Assembly: GCA_942491975.1 (NCBI GenBank)
Contig: CALOCY010000004.1
Coordinates: forward strand, 744,001 to 808,000
Direction: 5' to 3'
Source: CALOCY01 sp942491975
GTDB taxonomy: Bacteria > Bacteroidota > Bacteroidia > Bacteroidales > Prolixibacteraceae
DNA length: 64,000 nt
Shown: positions 60,508 through 64,000 of the stretch, piece by piece
Layout of the letters: every line of letters starts with the position of its first letter
How positions within the stretch are numbered: the first letter of the stretch is position 1
Notes under the pieces: model-generated
What the model was told of the DNA's origin: nothing
The model's input: only the letters and a program-made list of their open reading frames with translations
Database searches by the model: none
Program-made: the position numbers and the translations under genes

Positions 60508-63500
60508 CTACGGCTTCACCACCACCCACTGCCCGGCTTTTCGGGCGGCAATATCGTTGTCGTACATCGCCTCGCAGCTGATGGCCGGCAGGTAGAATTT
60601 ACCCTGGTAGGCGGCATTCACAGGCAGGATAAATGTTACTGTCTGGTTACTTTTCAGGTCGAAATAGGTATAAATACGGTCGTCGCGGATATCCTGGTAC
60701 TCCGGCACATCGCCTTTAAGCCCCGGCTTGATGTCGTGCAGCCGCTTGTTGATGATCTCCCAACCCGACGGGAAGACGGTGGAAAGCACCAGCTCATCAT
60801 AATTTCCACGCAGGCCGGGGTTGTGGATGGCCACTTCAAGGTAAAAATCGGTGCCCTGTTTGATGGATGACGGGTTCAGCGCTTTCCCGGCCATATCTTT
60901 GTAGGCCATCTTCATTTTCAGCGCTTTTTCGTACGAAATGGTATCGCCGTGTGCCGGGATGCCCCTGACAGTCAGTTGTGCAAAAAGCACCCCCTCCCCG
61001 TTGTTGGTCACGGTGGCCGATACCTCCCCGGAAGCATCGGGCTGCACTGCCTGCTTGTGGATGTAGTGCATGGACTGTATCTCTTCGCTGTTTCCGTTGG
61101 CCGTCAGCTTAAACTCAGTCGTTTTATCCTGATTTCCCGAAGTGGGCAGGAAGCTGTTGATGGCAATCAGGCTGTAGGCTGTCTCCTGCGTACTCATCCA
61201 CCTGTCTGACGACAGGGCGGCAGCCACATCACGCAACAGCACCAGCGCATCGTCCCGGTTTTTCAGCAGGCTTAAGGTCTCCAGTATCATGGCGTTGTCA
61301 CGCAGTTCCGACCCGTAGGTGTAGGCCAGCTCTTTGTAGGGCTTCACGCTTCTCTCCAGCCCGTTAACGATCTTACGGGCCACCTCGGGCTGTCCGGCCA
61401 GCGCATACGCCGCTGCCAGCCGCCAGCGTGCCTGCAGGCTGGTATTTGTTGTTTCGCGCAGCCGGTTCATAGCCCCAAACTCGGGTTCACCTGCCAGTGC
61501 CAGGGTATAGAGCCGGTAGGCCTGTTGCAGTGCATTGGCCCTGGCGTAATACGTATTCACCTGCTGGTTATTGTAGCTCCAGTTGCGGGCGGTATTACGC
61601 TGGGAGCGCAGCCATTTTTGTTTCATCCCTATGGGAAGCAGGTAACCGGACTCTTCGGCTTTGATGATAAAATGCCCGGCATACGAGGTGCCCCACTCCG
61701 AGGGGTAGCTGCTGCCCGGCCAATACGAAAAACTGCCATCGGAGAGCTGGAAGAGCTGTATGCGGTTCAGTGCTTCGCGAATATTATCCGCCGATTCCAC
61801 CTTTTGGGCATCGGTAAGGTTGGTGAGCCCTGCCAAAAAGAGTTGCGGGAAGACCGATGAAGTGGTCTGTTCGATACATCCGTGGGGGTACCGGATAAGG
61901 TAATCGAGGCGGCGTTCGAGGTTCAACGGGGGTATCCCGCTGATTTCAATGGCAGCTTTGTTGGTGCCTTTCATACCGGGGACTTCCAATGTGATGGTTG
62001 CCGTTTTCCCGGGATCAACAGCCACCTGTTTTTTGCGGATGGCCGGCGGGTTGGGGTTACGCACATCCAGTTCAATCTCCTGTGTTGCCGTTTCGTTTCC
62101 GCCTAAAGCAGTGATTTTCAGGGTGGCAATGCCCAGTTTTTCCGGCACTTTAAGGTCAAACAGTACCAGTTGTTCGCCCGGCTCGTCAAAAGTGATGGTT
62201 TGCGACGAATGTCCTTCGATCTTTAGAAGTGAGTTGGTTTCAATCTTTACCTCTACCGTTTTTACATCGGGTTTCATAGCAAACACGCTCACGGGCAATT
62301 TCACGGTTTCGCCCGGTCCCAGCACGCGGGGAAGTGTCCCCAGTACCATCACGGCTTTGCGCACTTTTGCCGTGGCATCGCTTTTCCCGTAGGCTCCCTG
62401 GTTACCGGCCACCACCATGGCTTTTACCGACCCGATGTAGTTGGGCATGTCGAACCTGTGGGTGCGGTTTTTCCCGGCCTTGAGGGTAAACGGCCCGGCA
62501 TAAAATACCACCGGCTTAAAACGGTTGGCTTTTTTCTTTCCTTTGGCCTGCATCTCCTCATCGCCACCAATGGCAAAGGCTTTCTCCAGGCGGGCACCGT
62601 AAGCCCCGTTCACCATATCATACAAGTCCCATGTTTTTACGCCCAGTGCTTCGCGGGCATAGAATTTTGACCACGGGTCGGGTGTGTTGAACCGTGTAAT
62701 ATCCAGCAACCCCTCATCAACAATGGCCAGTGTATAGGTCATGGGCTTACCGGCAGCCTCCGAAACGGTCACCTTAAACGGGCTTTCCGGCTTGATCTCA
62801 TCCGGCAGTTTTACTACAGGTTTAAGCCGCGTATTGGGGTCTTCCACCATAATGGGGATGATACCATACAGGCGCATGGGCGCATCGTTTTCGGTTTGTG
62901 CATGGGGCTGGATAAGCGAGATGTGCACAAAAATGTTGGGAGCCATCTCCGGGGTGAGGTCGAATGAGAAATTAGTGGTATTCTCGGTGGTGTTCACCCA
63001 GAAGAGGTCAAGCACTTTTGATCCGTTCTCGATGCTCACCAGTGCCTTGCCGTTTTTCGATGAGGGGATGGAGATGGTGGCCTTTTCCCCCACATTGTAG
63101 GTTTCTTTATCAGAACTGAATGAGAGCATGACAGCCCCTTCGGGAAGGGAGCGGGTATCCCAGCCGCCCCACCGGCTGAAGTAGGCCGTGACGGTGGACG
63201 AATGGCCTGTCTCCGGTTCTGAAACCCGTATCAGGTACCGGCCGTTATCTTCCCAGTTGCGGTAGGGAAGGTTCAGTTTTACTTTTCCACGCCCGTTGAG
63301 CTGGGGGATGCGGAACTTTTTCACCGGCTTGTGGTACCGTGAGTTGGTGTAAGAACCCAGGTAATCTTCATCCGACTCCCACCACCAGCGCCAGTTGATT
63401 TTGAACACTTCAACGGTCAGCTCTTTGCCGTTCACGGGATTGCCCTCAGTGTCCACAAGGGCCACATCCAGCAGGTAATCCTCTTTCAGTTTGTACCACC

Positions 63501-64000
63501 GCGAATCCTGATCGGGAAGCTTGATGCCGGCAAACCGTTTGTAGGGGGCAAGGTCAAAAGCCTGCACATCGATGCTGTGGTCGCCGCCCGGTTCAAAAAC
63601 ACGTGTGGTGAAAAATGCCCGCAACATACCGGGGGCAGTGGTGATCTTTTTGATGTCGATGGGTATGTCGGCATGTCCGGCAGCATCGGTTGTACCCTCA
63701 TAAATTACCTGCTCTTCGCTGTAAAAATCTTTGGCCTGATCATCAAAAGAGAAACCTTTAAAATCCTTGAATGCGGTCTTTTTAGCCACATAGTTGACGT
63801 TGATACGTGTTTTCATATTGGCGGCCACTGCACCGTGCAGCCAGTTGGCCTGTAATGAGGCTGTCTGTTTTTCGCCTGCAATGATTACTTTTTTGGGAAG
63901 TTCAAGGTTTATCTTCAGCCGGTTGGGTTTTACGGTCTCTATTTTTATCCGTTTGGAGAAAACAATCCCGCCCACCTTTATTTTAGCTGTCCAGTTTCCG
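60508..64000 (-). CDS. Alpha-2-macroglobulin family protein (YfhM/ECAM type), 5' end outside the window
   Basis: More than 1160 residues are visible; the frame continues past the right edge, so the N-terminus and any signal peptide are missing. Visible are MG domains, the bait-region neighbourhood, an ANA-like region (RFDMPNYIGSVKAMVVAGNQ) and the thioester motif PHGCIEQTTS with intact Cys and Gln. The terpenoid-cyclase-like helical domain (SYAGHFIIKAEESGY) and the receptor-like C-terminal domain follow. Bacterial members trap foreign proteases in the periplasm and usually work with PBP1C to protect and repair the cell wall. Confidence 0.95.
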   Translation of the reverse strand, partial: GNWTAKIKVGGIVFSKRIKIETVKPNRLKINLELPKKVIIAGEKQTASLQANWLHGAVAANMKTRINVNYVAKKTAFKDFKGFSFDDQAKDFYSEEQVIYEGTTDAAGHADIPIDIKKITTAPGMLRAFFTTRVFEPGGDHSIDVQAFDLAPYKRFAGIKLPDQDSRWYKLKEDYLLDVALVDTEGNPVNGKELTVEVFKINWRWWWESDEDYLGSYTNSRYHKPVKKFRIPQLNGRGKVKLNLPYRNWEDNGRYLIRVSEPETGHSSTVTAYFSRWGGWDTRSLPEGAVMLSFSSDKETYNVGEKATISIPSSKNGKALVSIENGSKVLDLFWVNTTENTTNFSFDLTPEMAPNIFVHISLIQPHAQTENDAPMRLYGIIPIMVEDPNTRLKPVVKLPDEIKPESPFKVTVSEAAGKPMTYTLAIVDEGLLDITRFNTPDPWSKFYAREALGVKTWDLYDMVNGAYGARLEKAFAIGGDEEMQAKGKKKANRFKPVVFYAGPFTLKAGKNRTHRFDMPNYIGSVKAMVVAGNQGAYGKSDATAKVRKAVMVLGTLPRVLGPGETVKLPVSVFAMKPDVKTVEVKIETNSLLKIEGHSSQTITFDEPGEQLVLFDLKVPEKLGIATLKITALGGNETATQEIELDVRNPNPPAIRKKQVAVDPGKTATITLEVPGMKGTNKAAIEISGIPPLNLERRLDYLIRYPHGCIEQTTSSVFPQLFLAGLTNLTDAQKVESADNIREALNRIQLFQLSDGSFSYWPGSSYPSEWGTSYAGHFIIKAEESGYLLPIGMKQKWLRSQRNTARNWSYNNQQVNTYYARANALQQAYRLYTLALAGEPEFGAMNRLRETTNTSLQARWRLAAAYALAGQPEVARKIVNGLERSVKPYKELAYTYGSELRDNAMILETLSLLKNRDDALVLLRDVAAALSSDRWMSTQETAYSLIAINSFLPTSGNQDKTTEFKLTANGNSEEIQSMHYIHKQAVQPDASGEVSATVTNNGEGVLFAQLTVRGIPAHGDTISYEKALKMKMAYKDMAGKALNPSSIKQGTDFYLEVAIHNPGLRGNYDELVLSTVFPSGWEIINKRLHDIKPGLKGDVPEYQDIRDDRIYTYFDLKSNQTVTFILPVNAAYQGKFYLPAISCEAMYDNDIAARKAGQWVVVKP

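Overview
The window comes from a member of the Bacteroidota, most likely Bacteroidales or a marine/anaerobic relative such as Marinilabiliales. The evidence is the -7 boxes of the type TAnnTTTG, a type IX secretion (T9SS) C-terminal sorting domain, FadL/OmpP1 and PafA-type proteins, tail-fibre-like plus RHS secretion clusters, a membrane pyrophosphatase, and many short dispersed palindromes. No rRNA, tRNA or CRISPR array was seen. The genus cannot be fixed from the sequence alone.

Layout. 1-92 is the tail of an unidentified gene with a terminator. 416-5963 is a compact signalling module: an ECF sigma factor, a membrane anti-sigma-like protein with four repeated cytoplasmic modules and a periplasmic TPR region, a TPR-CHAT protease anchored in the membrane, and a 45-residue peptide with a double-glycine leader. 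The sigma gene and the peptide gene are preceded by the same ~40 bp element, which is probably the promoter this sigma factor reads. 6179-10745 is housekeeping on the minus strand (THUMP rRNA methyltransferase, S41 protease, guaA). 11045-12360 is an IS4-family element with a frameshifted transposase and an 8 bp target duplication. 12445-38507 is mostly ordinary chromosome: TonB-like protein, small barrel protein, EamA and MgtC membrane proteins, radical SAM enzyme, a TolC/MFP/RND/PII-like efflux operon, fructosamine kinase, tyrosine phosphatase, MATE pump, pyrophosphatase, pbpC, GNAT, ung, FadL, an alpha/beta hydrolase, and a PafA-like protein that has lost nearly all catalytic residues.

38957-50636 is a surface/secretion cluster on the plus strand: tail-fibre-like protein, RHS-family half protein, T9SS-sorted beta-propeller protein, and a full RHS protein ending in a predicted papain-like toxin tip. 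Behind it (50654-58030) lies a mobile-element-like block: an XRE repressor with a lipoprotein hydrolase, divergent from a CHC2/TOPRIM primase-helicase, an iteron-like repeat array, two overlapping tyrosine recombinases (the second missing catalytic residues), and 1.4 kb of non-coding DNA with a long imperfect inverted repeat and several hairpins. 58073-58520 is a G-homopolymer patch that looks like sequencing or assembly error. It abuts the 3' fragment of an orphan RHS tip followed by a candidate immunity gene. 59561-60398 is a REP-associated tyrosine transposase (RAYT) with REP palindromes on both sides. The window ends inside an alpha-2-macroglobulin gene, whose usual neighbour pbpC is 28 kb away.

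The strongest candidates for undescribed biology are the sigma/anti-sigma/CHAT/GG-peptide module with its duplicated promoter element, and the primase plus paired-recombinase element with its iterons and hairpin-rich inverted repeat.
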